Below, in pieces: positions 1-8,860 of a stretch of 64,000 nt of DNA. The stretch lies in the NCBI GenBank assembly GCA_013285595.1, contig JABDHF010000008.1, forward strand, positions 1 through 64,000. The letters are read 5' to 3'. Position 1 is the first letter of the stretch, and every line of letters starts with the position of its first letter. The position numbers and the translations under genes were made by a program. The notes under the pieces were generated by a model. It did no database searches. It saw nothing but the letters and a program-made list of their open reading frames with translations, and had not been told where the DNA came from. Origin of the DNA: Bacteroidota bacterium (lineage in GTDB: Bacteria > Bacteroidota > Bacteroidia > Chitinophagales > Chitinophagaceae).

Positions 1-2
1 AA

Positions 3-188
3 AGCCTTTTTTCCGACATAATAAATTACCGCCGTGGATTATCTAAAGATGTGATCCGCAAATTATCTGAACGATTTAAAGTCTCGCAGGAACTCTTTAA
101 CAGAACTTACAAATTAGTGTCTCCACTGAATTCGCATTTAAAAGATGCAAGTGTGATGAATACGAGGAAAGGGCTTTCTGCTGCTTAA
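3..188 (+). CDS. HigA-like HTH antitoxin, C-terminal part (truncated by window edge)
   Basis: Open frame that enters from the left edge and ends at TAA 186-188, so only the last 61 codons are visible. The residues read INYRRGLSKDVIRKLSERF followed by KVSQELFNR, which matches the second half of the helix-turn-helix plus tail of HigA/COG5499 antitoxin-type regulators; the end has the conserved-looking VSPLNSHLKDASVMN stretch. In that family the protein binds its own operator and neutralises a HigB-type RNase encoded just upstream, which would lie outside the window. Function is inferred from family resemblance only. The next gene is on the opposite strand and converges on it. Confidence 0.65.
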   Translation, partial: SLFSDIINYRRGLSKDVIRKLSERFKVSQELFNRTYKLVSPLNSHLKDASVMNTRKGLSAA

Positions 189-197
189 CCAATTCTT

Positions 198-1781
198 TTA
201 CCTTAAATAGCTCGTAGGCGAAGGATTAACCTTTGGCAATGGCTTCCGCGGCATCATATCATTCCGCATGGCGGTGTTGTAGACAAATGAGGCCATGATG
301 ATGGATGCCTGCATGAGGTCGTTTGCGCTGATGCGGTCGTAGGAGTCCATGTTGGTGTGGTGGGTGCGGGTACCATAGTCGAGGCCGTCCTGTATGAACT
401 GGAAGCCGGGGATGCCTACTTCGTCGAAAGAAATATGGTCTGTAGAGCCGGTGTTCTTCGTAGTGATGGTGCTTGCGCCGAGGTCTGCAAAAGGCGCCAG
501 CCATGCTTCGAATATGGGGCGCAGCTCATCATTGCCCTGCATGTAGATGCCCCTTATTTTACCGCCACCATTATCAAGGTTATAGTAGGCCGATACTTTC
601 TCGTGAGCAGGTTTTAGCTTCATGGTAAGCCTGTCTCCGAAGTGGTTTTTCACATAACCCCTTGAGCCAAGCAGCCCCTGCTCTTCACCACTCCATAGCA
701 CTATGCGTATGGTGCGGCGTGGCTTTACGCCTAGCGCTTTCAGTATGCGCACTGCTTCCATGGCTACTGCTGTGCCAGCTCCGTTGTCTGTTGCTCCGGT
801 AGCTGCATGCCAGCTATCCATGTGGCCGCCAAGTATTACTAGCTCATCTTTCAGGTCTGGGTCTGTGCCGGGGATCTCGCCCACTACATTGTTCTCAATA
901 GAATCGTCTGTGTAGAAGGTTGTTTTGGTATCCATCTCCAGGGCTACTTCTTTTCCTGTTTCCAGCAGGCGCACTATCCGGCCTATATGCTCGCTGCCCA
1001 TTTCCATTTCGGGTAGTACGGGTTTTGCATCCCATGCGCGCGATGCGCCGTTTGACGTAAATACAGTGCCCATGGTGCCACGCCCAGAGCTAATAACTGC
1101 TGTAGCTCCTTCGCTGTACAGGAATGAATCTATTGACTTCCTGAGCGCCATAATGTTTGCACGGCCCATGTCTGCAGGTTTAGGTAGCTGGCTAAGGTTG
1201 GTAGGGCCTTCGTCGAGGTGCGGGTCTGATGCCAGGGTCTTTAACTCATCGTCAGTAAGGCGTTTTGCGTCGCCGGTAAAGTTTGGCTTTGTTTCGCTGC
1301 TTGCCGGCTGCATCACTACTATCTTCCCTTTTAGCTTGCCTGCATATTTTGCCATGTCGTCGGCCTTGTCAATTTTCACCAGTATGGCATCTGCTTTTAT
1401 AAGGCCATTGGTGCCGGGGGTCCATGCTTTAGGCACGGCTATCAACTGCTGGTAGTATGGGGCAGCCATGGCTACATAACTCTTGTTTATTTCCCACCCT
1501 TTGCCAAAGCCACCCCATGGCTCTATCGTGGCATTTAGGCCCCAGCTTTCCAGCTTTTCTTTCGCCCATTTTTCTGCATGCTTCATGCCGGGGGAGCCGG
1601 TAAGCCTTGGGCCATTCACGTCCGTCAGCTCAAATAAAGTGCCCATCACCTTAGAGTCGTTAAACCCTTCGTTCCTGATCTTGCCGATCATGTGGGTGTT
1701 CACTCTTTCGTTATTATCCCCTTTAAAAGATATGCAGAGAAATGCAAGTGCTGCTATAAGAATACTGGCCGTGTATTTCAT
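198..1781 (-). CDS. secreted M28 family zinc aminopeptidase/carboxypeptidase Q-like
   Basis: 527 aa with an N-terminal signal-type hydrophobic stretch (residues 3-19), so probably exported to periplasm or surface. The C-terminal half carries the M28 metal site: GGHMDSWH (H320, D322), then ATDNGAGT (D332) and the catalytic WSGEEQGLLGS (E366/E367). The middle part (about 130-290) fits the PA-like insert seen in carboxypeptidase Q-type enzymes. Expected role is removal of terminal residues from peptides for nutrition. ATG start. It is transcribed alone; the upstream neighbour htpG is on the same strand but a stem-loop lies between them. Confidence 0.88.
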   Translation of the reverse strand: MKYTASILIAALAFLCISFKGDNNERVNTHMIGKIRNEGFNDSKVMGTLFELTDVNGPRLTGSPGMKHAEKWAKEKLESWGLNATIEPWGGFGKGWEINKSYVAMAAPYYQQLIAVPKAWTPGTNGLIKADAILVKIDKADDMAKYAGKLKGKIVVMQPASSETKPNFTGDAKRLTDDELKTLASDPHLDEGPTNLSQLPKPADMGRANIMALRKSIDSFLYSEGATAVISSGRGTMGTVFTSNGASRAWDAKPVLPEMEMGSEHIGRIVRLLETGKEVALEMDTKTTFYTDDSIENNVVGEIPGTDPDLKDELVILGGHMDSWHAATGATDNGAGTAVAMEAVRILKALGVKPRRTIRIVLWSGEEQGLLGSRGYVKNHFGDRLTMKLKPAHEKVSAYYNLDNGGGKIRGIYMQGNDELRPIFEAWLAPFADLGASTITTKNTGSTDHISFDEVGIPGFQFIQDGLDYGTRTHHTNMDSYDRISANDLMQASIIMASFVYNTAMRNDMMPRKPLPKVNPSPTSYLR

Positions 1782-1862
1782 GAAATGATGTATTTAACCG
1801 AAAAGTAAATAAAAAAACAGACACCAGCTAATAAGCCGAGGGGAACTTACAGGTGAAATAAA

Positions 1863-1890
1863 CAAGCCCCCGGCATGTACCAGGGGCTTG
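1863..1890 (-). terminator. stem-loop, probable terminator of htpG
   Basis: CAAGCCCC (1863-1870) pairs perfectly with GGGGCTTG (1883-1890) around a 12-base loop, between the htpG stop and the start of the M28 gene. On the minus strand it is followed only by a short T-rich stretch (TTTATTT), so termination strength is uncertain. Confidence 0.6.
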
Positions 1891-1917
1891 CGTAAAGACC
1901 AGTTTAATTTTGATCCT

Positions 1918-3813
1918 TTATATCAGTTCAATAGACCTGTTTACAAACTCAGTGAGGTCTGCGCCGGTAAGCATGCCTTGCGACAGCAGTGCGAGGTCAA
2001 ACGCCTGCTTTGCAAGCCTTGTCTGCTCCTGCTCCGTGCCTGCGCTAAGTATGCGACCTATTAATTTGTTATTGGCATTGATGGCTACTTTGTAGCTGTC
2101 TGGTATATTACCGTAGAAGCTCATTCCGCCACCGCCCATGGCTGCCATGTCTTTCATGCGGCGCATGAATTCGTCCATGGTCACGGTTACCGGCAGTTCA
2201 TCGGGGCTAAGGCCTTCTACCTCTACCTTCATAGTAGCGCGGTTGATCGCCTTTTCAAAGATGCCCTTTACTTTATCCGATTGCTCTTCAGTAAGCACCG
2301 ATTCTATCTTCTCATCTTTTATTATCAGCTTGTCTATTACATCGGCATCTACGCGTTTCAGCTTGGTTTTGTCCAGCTTGCGTTCCAGGATGTTTACAAA
2401 GTGGTTGTCAATAGGCGAGTTCATCAGCAACACATCGTAACCCTTCCTGTTAGCCGATTGTATAAACGTGTCCTGCTTGTCAGGGTCATTGGTGTAAAGA
2501 TATACCAGCGCGCCGTCTTTATCCGTTTGTACCGTCTCTACTTTAGTTTTATATTCAGATAGAGTAGATAATTCTTTTTTGGTATTGGTGAGCAGCGCAA
2601 AGTCCTTTGCCTTATCATAAAACTTCTCTTCGCTGATCATACCGTACTTTACAAACAGGCCAATGTCGCTCCACTTTTCTTCATAGCTTTTGCGGTCATT
2701 CTTAAACAGCTCTGCCAGCTTATCGGCCACCTTGCGGGTGATGTAGCTGTTTATCTTCTTCACATTACTGTCTGCTTGCAAAAAGCTGCGGGATACGTTC
2801 AGCGGAATATCCGGTGAATCTATAACGCCATGCAAAAGCATCAGGAACTCCGGCACAATATCTTTCACCTCATCGGTAATAAATACCTGGCGGGAAAAGA
2901 GCTTTATTTTATTGCGCTGCAACTCAAAGTCATTCTTAACCTTAGGGAAGTAGAGCACACCGGTGAGGTTAAACGGATAGTCTACATTCAGGTGAATCCA
3001 GAAAAGCGGTTCTTCGCTCATCGGGTACAACTCCCTGTAGAAGGCAAGGTAGTCTTCGTCTTTCAGGTCGGTGGGCGTCTTTGTCCAGATAGGGGTAGTG
3101 TTGTTGATGATGTTATCAACTTCTATTTCCTTTGGTGTTTTTTCGTCGTCTGCCTTTTCTTCTTCAGTATCTGCCGGTGCATATTCTTTTTTAGTGCCGA
3201 ACTTTATGGGTATGGGGAGGAACCTGCAATATTTATCGAGTATGCCTTGCAGTTTATACTCATCAAGAAACTCTTCAGAATCTGCGTTGATGTGCAATAT
3301 GATCTCTGTGCCTCTTGTAGTGCGGGTGCCTTCTGTTATCTCAAATTCTGTGCTGCCATCGCATATCCAGTGTGCAGGTTCTGCGCCATCCTGGTAAGAG
3401 AGGGTTTGTATCTCCACCTGGTCGGCCACCATAAACGCGGAGTAGAAGCCGAGGCCAAATTTTCCTATCAGTTCGTTAGCGTCTTTTGCATCTTTAAATT
3501 TTTCTACAAATTCTTCAGCGCCGGAGAAAGCGATCTGGTTGATGTATTTTTTGATCTCCTCAGCCGTCATACCGATACCATTATCGGATATGGTGATGGT
3601 TTTCTTTTCTTTATCGAAAGCTACCTGCACCAGTGGCTCGCCAATGCTGCCATTGTACTGGCCAAGGGCTGCCAGGCGCTTTATCTTTTGCACGGCGTCT
3701 ACGGCGTTCGATACCAGCTCACGAAGAAATATCTCGTTGTCAGAGTATAAAAACTTCTTGATGATAGGAAAGATGTTCTCGGTATGAATGGATATGTTGC
3801 CTTTTTCTTGCAT
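1918..3813 (-). CDS. htpG: molecular chaperone HtpG (Hsp90 family)
   Basis: 631 aa, the usual bacterial HtpG length. Cytosolic ATP-dependent chaperone that works as a dimer with DnaK on late folding steps. The GHKL ATPase is at the N terminus: ELVSNAVDA (Asn/Asp around 36-39), DNGIGM (77-82) and GKFGLGFYSAF (117-127). The middle domain with its FSRQVFI and SRSFLQAD blocks and the C-terminal dimerisation part follow. A lysine/glutamate-rich linker (about 215-230) lies between the N and middle domains. ATG start at the 3813 end. Monocistronic by spacing: 117 bases to the PAS gene upstream, with a stem-loop after the stop. Confidence 0.97.
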   Translation of the reverse strand: MQEKGNISIHTENIFPIIKKFLYSDNEIFLRELVSNAVDAVQKIKRLAALGQYNGSIGEPLVQVAFDKEKKTITISDNGIGMTAEEIKKYINQIAFSGAEEFVEKFKDAKDANELIGKFGLGFYSAFMVADQVEIQTLSYQDGAEPAHWICDGSTEFEITEGTRTTRGTEIILHINADSEEFLDEYKLQGILDKYCRFLPIPIKFGTKKEYAPADTEEEKADDEKTPKEIEVDNIINNTTPIWTKTPTDLKDEDYLAFYRELYPMSEEPLFWIHLNVDYPFNLTGVLYFPKVKNDFELQRNKIKLFSRQVFITDEVKDIVPEFLMLLHGVIDSPDIPLNVSRSFLQADSNVKKINSYITRKVADKLAELFKNDRKSYEEKWSDIGLFVKYGMISEEKFYDKAKDFALLTNTKKELSTLSEYKTKVETVQTDKDGALVYLYTNDPDKQDTFIQSANRKGYDVLLMNSPIDNHFVNILERKLDKTKLKRVDADVIDKLIIKDEKIESVLTEEQSDKVKGIFEKAINRATMKVEVEGLSPDELPVTVTMDEFMRRMKDMAAMGGGGMSFYGNIPDSYKVAINANNKLIGRILSAGTEQEQTRLAKQAFDLALLSQGMLTGADLTEFVNRSIELI

Positions 3814-3930
3814 AGGTTATATTTTATTATAGTTTATCAATAGCCAACAATCTATATTCCAAACTTTTTTATTTGCCAAATTGACAGACAAATCCATGCT
3901 GTAGCTCTATATGGGATAGTGGGCGGGGCC

Positions 3931-4566
3931 TTATGATTCTATTTCGTTAGATTTTCTGACAACTTCTCTCACGGTGGCGTCCAGCTCATATATCACTTTT
4001 GCCAGGCCTTCCATTATTTCCATATTGAGCGGGTCGGCAGGATCTTTGTAATTAAATAGCTGCTCCAGCCCCATAATGGTGGCAACAGAGCCGCGCACTT
4101 TATGCGATTCTATATAGGCTATCTCTCTTAGCGCCGCATTCTGTTCTTCAATTTTCATCAGGTGCTTTCTTTGTTCGGTAATATCGCGGGCAAAGCAACT
4201 GACGCCGGCAACAATACCATTATCAAAAACAGGATTGAAGCTAACGGTAGTATATCGCAGGTCATCCCCAACTTTCATATCCTCTACCGACTTAAATGCT
4301 CTACCATTCAGCGCAAGCTGGTAGCACATTTCAAACTTTTCAGAGTAACTTTTGTTGAGGCCATTATATAGTACATGGTCGCCGTTGGTAAGTTCTTTAC
4401 CTATGAAGTGAGCTACCCATTGTTTGAACGACTGGTTGCACTCTATTATCACGTAGTTAGTATCTACCAGCCATATAGGATCGTCGGTGTTATTTATCAG
4501 CAGGCGGAGGTTATTTTCGCCGTTGATTATAGTGTTGATCCCGCCTTTGTGGCCGTTCGTTTCCAT
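3931..4566 (-). CDS. PAS domain protein ending in a DHp-like helix, no ATPase domain
   Basis: 211 aa, cytosolic, no membrane segment. A PAS/PAC sensory domain spans about 20-135 (IWLVDTNYVIIECNQSF, ending DITEQRKHLMKI), followed by ESHKVRGSVATIMGL, where His155 sits as in the dimerisation/phosphoacceptor helix of histidine kinases. The reading frame then stops after one more helix: no N, G1 or G2 boxes of a HATPase are present. The last 200 residues of the 599-aa protein at 33481-35280 are clearly related. It starts 22 bases after the cytochrome gene on the same strand, so the two may be co-transcribed. Could be a phosphotransfer partner or a signalling scaffold; the function is unproven. Confidence 0.8.
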   Translation of the reverse strand: METNGHKGGINTIINGENNLRLLINNTDDPIWLVDTNYVIIECNQSFKQWVAHFIGKELTNGDHVLYNGLNKSYSEKFEMCYQLALNGRAFKSVEDMKVGDDLRYTTVSFNPVFDNGIVAGVSCFARDITEQRKHLMKIEEQNAALREIAYIESHKVRGSVATIMGLEQLFNYKDPADPLNMEIMEGLAKVIYELDATVREVVRKSNEIES

Positions 4567-4588
4567 GGTCAGAAAAATGATACTAAAG

Positions 4589-5959
4589 CTACAATGTTTT
4601 TAAATACTCAATAACAGCCTTTCGTTCGAACCCGCTTAGTTTGTCTCCGAAGTAGTGGCCATAGTTGCCGTAGCCGGGCAAGGTAGTGTTGTACACCGTT
4701 TTACCACCGGGTTTGTCATAAGATCGGTATAGCCATCCTACCTGTTGATAGTCGTAGGCTGTAGTGTCAAAATCCCTGCTCCAGTACTTAGGCCTCAGCT
4801 TGCTGTTGAGCAATGCTTCGAGGGTAGGCACAGAGCCATTGTGCAGGTAGGGCGCGGTTATCCATATTCCATCCAGTGGTGGCGCTACATAGCCATTGCC
4901 AGGCTCCAGCTTTGCAGGGTAAGGCTCTTGTGCGAACCAGCTTTTGTTAAACCAGTCGATGAACGGTTTTTGCTGCTGGTTGGCCTTAAATAGCAGGGAG
5001 TCTGTTTTTATAATGCTGCCGGGTATCAGCAGGTTTGGATAGGTAGTTTCGCTGCCATAAGTGCCATGGCATTCGCGGCAGTTGTTTATAAACACTGCCT
5101 TTCCCTGGCTGGCCAATTCTTTATCTACCGGGTATGGATAAGGTGGTGGCTGCAGCGACCTGATGTATGCCAGCACATCGCCAAAGTGGCCGAATACCTC
5201 GCGGGCTTCCGACGAGTCGCTTACGGTGAGTATGTTGCTCAGCATTAAGAACTTACCAAAGTCGCCGCGCCCGAAGCCGTTGTAAAACATAGCATTCTTT
5301 TTCTTCAGCAGCCACCATGCGGGCACATCAGTAGGTATCACATCGGGTGGAATGGCTAATAACGCTGTATCGCTCCATACAAGTGTTTGTGGATCGCGGT
5401 GGGCTACAAGCAGTGCGGCTAAACGGTCTGCGGGGTTTACGCCCCGAACCTCAGTTTCCATGTCAGGGTTTACGGTATTGTACGACTGCAGCAGCGACCG
5501 TATTGCCTTATACTTTTTAGGTGCAGATACCTGCCATGCCTTCAGCATATTTACGCCCTTGGTCTTTTGCCTTATGTTGCTGAAATCTGCCGAGGCATTA
5601 CCAAGCCCCATATATAGCTTGCCATCAAACACCTGCGCGTGGCACTGCAGGCAGGTGGGTATTACAATGGCAATGCTATCGGCATTGGTTACTACATTAT
5701 AGCCATGGTCTACATTGGCGGCTTTCCCTTTTCTGCCCAGGTAATTATCACCTTTGCCATTTGCAAAAATGAAAAAATCATAAGGCACACCGCTCTTTAA
5801 AAAATCGCCGGTGATTAAATATTCATAGCCTTTTGCAGAGTCGCCGGCTCTCTGTGCGCTTGCGGGAATGAAGGCCGGCGCCTCGGTATTTTTCCTGTCA
5901 AAGGCAACCAGCAGGGCGCAAAAGATAATTAAGGATAGTATTACGGCTATTTTTCTCAT
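4589..5959 (-). CDS. di-haem c-type cytochrome, exported
   Basis: 456 aa with an N-terminal hydrophobic signal/anchor (about 3-20). Two haem-binding motifs are visible: CLQCH (C103, C106, H107) and CRECH (C294, C297, H298). The second half (GSIIKTDSLLF, then the WITAPYLHNGSVPTLEALL block) resembles the C-terminal domain of di-haem peroxidase-like and RoxA-type cytochromes, where the conserved YLHNGSVPTL segment recurs. Periplasmic electron-transfer or oxidative role is expected; the substrate cannot be read from the sequence. ATG start; the PAS protein follows after 22 bases. Confidence 0.85.
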   Translation of the reverse strand: MRKIAVILSLIIFCALLVAFDRKNTEAPAFIPASAQRAGDSAKGYEYLITGDFLKSGVPYDFFIFANGKGDNYLGRKGKAANVDHGYNVVTNADSIAIVIPTCLQCHAQVFDGKLYMGLGNASADFSNIRQKTKGVNMLKAWQVSAPKKYKAIRSLLQSYNTVNPDMETEVRGVNPADRLAALLVAHRDPQTLVWSDTALLAIPPDVIPTDVPAWWLLKKKNAMFYNGFGRGDFGKFLMLSNILTVSDSSEAREVFGHFGDVLAYIRSLQPPPYPYPVDKELASQGKAVFINNCRECHGTYGSETTYPNLLIPGSIIKTDSLLFKANQQQKPFIDWFNKSWFAQEPYPAKLEPGNGYVAPPLDGIWITAPYLHNGSVPTLEALLNSKLRPKYWSRDFDTTAYDYQQVGWLYRSYDKPGGKTVYNTTLPGYGNYGHYFGDKLSGFERKAVIEYLKTL

Positions 5960-6110
5960 TTGTTTAACTATTCCAAATTTACTTAAATAATGACGTATTT
6001 ATTTGCTTAGTAATGAGTTAGCTATTTCAGTGGGATTATCTTTTTTCTACCCCGTGAAAATATCCGCAAATCTCAGTGTTTTACCCGTATTTAATCCCGG
6101 AAATAGGTTT

Positions 6111-6118
6111 TAGGTTTG
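6111..6118 (+). promoter_or_regulatory. Bacteroidota -7 promoter box (TAGGTTTG)
   Basis: Exact match to TAnnTTTG, about 50 bases before the ATG of the 6169 gene. A clear -33 TTTG is not seen at the usual distance. Confidence 0.5.
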
Positions 6119-6168
6119 CATCAGAGTTCAAAGAGATACTTATCCCACACACCTAAAAAACGAAAACA

Positions 6169-6648
6169 ATGACAGCATTAAATTACCAGGAAGCGCAACT
6201 AATGGCAGGCTTCCCCAGCAACATGGTTCCATCGCCACAAGGATGGGTGACAACCGGCATCCACGTCATTAACCTCAACGCCGAAAAAGTAAAGTCGGAT
6301 GAGGCGCTTAGTACCTACGATGCAAACTTAACCAAGGCCGCAAAGCGGACAGAACAGTTGATAGACGCACTTAACGAAGGCTTGTCGGTTGAAGTGTCTG
6401 TTTCTTATATGCGCGTGGAAAAAGATACCATGTTTCATTTTCTGCTGCTGATCAGTGAAGATGATTTTCATTCGCCCAAAATAGTAGCGGCCCGCTTGCT
6501 GGCAGAGAAATTTGCTAAAACAGAAGGTTACGATATCAGGTTTGCCTTTGCCATAGAATCAGAAAACAGGATGAGCCATACAATGAGATTTGGCGGATAT
6601 AAGCTGATGTTTAAAGGTGCGCCAAAATGCAAAATGGAGACCCATTAG
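6169..6648 (+). CDS. conserved hypothetical protein, first of two tandem paralogues
   Basis: 159 aa, no signal peptide or membrane segment, so probably cytosolic. I do not recognise a family. It shares a long alignable body with the gene at 6966: both have PSPQGWVTT/SPIGWVTT near residue 25, RTEQLIDAL, VSVSYMR/VPVSYMR, FHFLLLIS/FHILLLIS, SPKI.AARLLA.K.AKT and YDIRF.FA.ESEN. Strong conservation of this alpha/beta-looking core in a duplicated pair argues that both are real genes. ATG start supported by a -7 box about 50 bases upstream. The two genes are 317 bases apart. Confidence 0.75.
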   Translation: MTALNYQEAQLMAGFPSNMVPSPQGWVTTGIHVINLNAEKVKSDEALSTYDANLTKAAKRTEQLIDALNEGLSVEVSVSYMRVEKDTMFHFLLLISEDDFHSPKIVAARLLAEKFAKTEGYDIRFAFAIESENRMSHTMRFGGYKLMFKGAPKCKMETH

Positions 6649-6965
6649 TAGTATTGAAGCGCCCGGCTTGGTTATTAAAGGCAATTTCGTAATAAACGGA
6701 TTATAGCAGTGCAATTTTTAAATTGTGCCGTTCCGTTATATAGCGGGGTGGTTTTAATCTTTTTGGCGCCGGCAGTTTCTTTGCGGGGTTTATTAGTGGT
6801 TTTCTGTGGTCGAAGATCTGATTATTTCAAAGGATAAATAATATAATAAGTGGTATGTCGTTAAAGTTAAATTAACAAAACGGCCATGCAATATTATAGG
6901 GCCTTTGATTACTTTTGGATAGGGCTTTTCTTCACTAACCATGATTCAATTCTAAATTCAATTTT
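6649..6965. other. intergenic spacer between the paralogues
   Basis: AT-rich, no convincing ORF. A short inverted repeat (CAATTT/AAATTG around 6712-6727) is too weak to call a terminator. Nothing else recognisable. Confidence 0.4.
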
Positions 6966-7445
6966 ATGGATTTGCCAATACAAAAAACTAACCACACATC
7001 CAGCCGCGAATTGGAGAACCAAATGATATCTCCCATAGGCTGGGTAACTACCACACTTAAGAATAAGAACCTTAATAAAGCCGAGAGCGCACCACAGGAA
7101 GACGAGGCATTTATCAATCATAATCTGCCACTGGCAGCAACGAGGGCAGAGCAACTGATAGATGCACTGGACGAGGAGTTGACGATACCGGTGCCAGTAT
7201 CATATATGCGGATTGAGACCGGCTCATTATTTCATATATTACTGCTGATAAGCAGGGAAGATTTTCTTTCGCCTAAGATACAGGCTGCGCGCCTGCTGGC
7301 AGATAAATATGCAAAGACCGATGGCAATTACGACATACGTTTTTCGTTTGCAGTAGAGTCTGAAAACCTGATCAATACTCATTCTAAATTTAACGAGTAC
7401 AGGCTGATGCACGTAAGAAATTCAGGAGCTGCAACTGAAGAATAA
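6966..7445 (+). CDS. conserved hypothetical protein, second of two tandem paralogues
   Basis: 159 aa, the same length as the 6169 product and alignable along nearly its whole length (RAEQLIDALDEEL, SYMRIETGSLFHILLLIS, SPKIQAARLLADKYAKT, YDIRFSFAVESEN). Divergence is considerable, so the duplication is old rather than recent. No known domain recognised; cytosolic by absence of signal or membrane segments. ATG start. A strong intrinsic terminator follows 32 bases after the stop. Expression together with the 6169 copy is possible but the 317-base spacer allows an own promoter. Confidence 0.75.
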   Translation: MDLPIQKTNHTSSRELENQMISPIGWVTTTLKNKNLNKAESAPQEDEAFINHNLPLAATRAEQLIDALDEELTIPVPVSYMRIETGSLFHILLLISREDFLSPKIQAARLLADKYAKTDGNYDIRFSFAVESENLINTHSKFNEYRLMHVRNSGAATEE

Positions 7446-7477
7446 GTAAGAATATCTGGTCATAGAGAGTTTATTAG

Positions 7478-7507
7478 GGATAACGCATAGCGCGTTATCC
7501 TTTTTTG
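7478..7507 (+). terminator. intrinsic terminator of the 6966 gene
   Basis: GGATAACGC (7478-7486) and GCGTTATCC (7492-7500) form a perfect 9-bp stem with loop ATAGC, followed directly by a run of T. Separates the paralogues from recA. Confidence 0.9.
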
Positions 7508-7662
7508 TTCGTTACCTGTATAGAAATAATGTTTTCTTAACCGGGTTACCCACAAAAAGAACGATAAGAGCCCCTGAACACGGCTACAGGCAGATGTTTT
7601 ATCTATTTTTAAAATTGTGGATATCTTCTTTTTTAAAAAGGAGCGGGTGTGTATTTTTCAAG

Positions 7663-7670
7663 TAATTTTG
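7663..7670 (+). promoter_or_regulatory. -7 promoter box (TAATTTTG) of recA
   Basis: Exact TAnnTTTG match 11 bases before the ATG at 7682. Transcription would start near 7675, which rules out the in-frame GTG at 7649 as translation start. No LexA-type palindrome was recognised here. Confidence 0.55.
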
Positions 7671-7681
7671 ATAAAAGTTTT

Positions 7682-8695
7682 ATGGCAAAAATAGCAAGTA
7701 ATATGGCAGACGATAAATTAAAGGTTTTGAAACTGGCGCTCGACAAGATCGAGAAGGACTATGGGAAAGGATCGGTAATGATGCTGGGAGATAAGCAGAA
7801 AGATGTGATGGACGTGATCAGCACAGGCTCTATAGGGCTCGATGTGGCGCTGGGCGTAGGTGGCCTGCCACGTGGCCGTATCATAGAGATATACGGGCCG
7901 GAATCTTCAGGTAAAACAACAGTAGCTATACATACTATTGCACAGGCCCAGAAAAAGGGCGGCATTTGTGCTATAATCGACGCAGAACACGCATTCGATG
8001 CAAGCTATGCCCGCAAGCTGGGTGTAGATGTGGATAGCCTTATCATTTCGCAGCCGGACTATGGTGAGCAAGGGCTGGAAATAGCCGACCGCCTTATATC
8101 GTCTGGCGCGGTAGACGTGGTAGTAATAGACTCTGTAGCGGCGCTGGTGCCAAAGGGAGAGCTGGAAGGTGAAATGGGCGAAAGCAAAATGGGCTTGCAG
8201 GCACGCCTGATGAGCCAGGCGCTCAGGAAGCTCACGGCTACCATATCGCGCACAGGCTGCTGCTGTATCTTCATTAACCAGCTGCGTGAGAAGATTGGTG
8301 TTATGTTCGGCAACCCGGAGACTACTACAGGTGGCAATGCGCTTAAATTCTACGCGTCTGTTCGTCTGGATATTCGCCGGATCAGCCAGATAAAAGATGG
8401 TGATGTAGCCAGCGGTAACCGTACCCGTGTGAAGGTGGTAAAGAACAAGGTAGCGCCGCCATTCAGGCAGGTGGAGTTTGATATAATATTTGGCGAAGGT
8501 ATCAGCAAGGTAGGCGAAATCATAGATATGGGTGTGGACCTGGGTATACTGCAGAAAAGTGGTTCATGGTTTAGCTACGGCGAAAGCAAAGTGGGCCAGG
8601 GGCGCGATGCAGTAAAGCAATTCCTGTTTGATAACCCGGAGATGATGGAAGAAATGGAAGCCCGCATCAGGGAAGCGCTGCAGGTAGTAGCATAG
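7682..8695 (+). CDS. recA: recombinase RecA
   Basis: 337 aa from the chosen ATG. DNA-dependent ATPase that forms filaments on single-stranded DNA for homologous recombination and SOS signalling. Walker A is GPESSGKTT near residue 72, Walker B is [10 protein letters not shown], and the L2 region [19 protein letters not shown] with the following [17 protein letters not shown] block is diagnostic. The frame is open back to a GTG at 7649, but the promoter box overlaps that stretch, so ATG 7682 or ATG 7703 ([10 protein letters not shown]) is the real start. Monocistronic: terminator before, 165-base spacer after. Confidence 0.97.
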   Translation: MAKIASNMADDKLKVLKLALDKIEKDYGKGSVMMLGDKQKDVMDVISTGSIGLDVALGVGGLPRGRIIEIYGPESSGKTTVAIHTIAQAQKKGGICAIIDAEHAFDASYARKLGVDVDSLIISQPDYGEQGLEIADRLISSGAVDVVVIDSVAALVPKGELEGEMGESKMGLQARLMSQALRKLTATISRTGCCCIFINQLREKIGVMFGNPETTTGGNALKFYASVRLDIRRISQIKDGDVASGNRTRVKVVKNKVAPPFRQVEFDIIFGEGISKVGEIIDMGVDLGILQKSGSWFSYGESKVGQGRDAVKQFLFDNPEMMEEMEARIREALQVVA

Positions 8696-8860
8696 TTTGT
8701 ATAAATTTTTAATCAGGGATCTGTAATTGATCGTTTGGATATTAACTTCCAACATTAATTATGGATCCCTGGTTGCATTTGAGAGGCCAAATTCCGCATT
8801 TGCGATTTAAAATCCTAAATTGCAATCCTAAACCGCAGGTATAATTCTACATTTTTGAAT

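Noticed and set aside
8714-8771. CAGGGATC/GATCCCTG inverted repeat flanking 42 bases after recA
   Set aside because: Only 8 bp with no further element signs; consistent with a weak terminator or chance.
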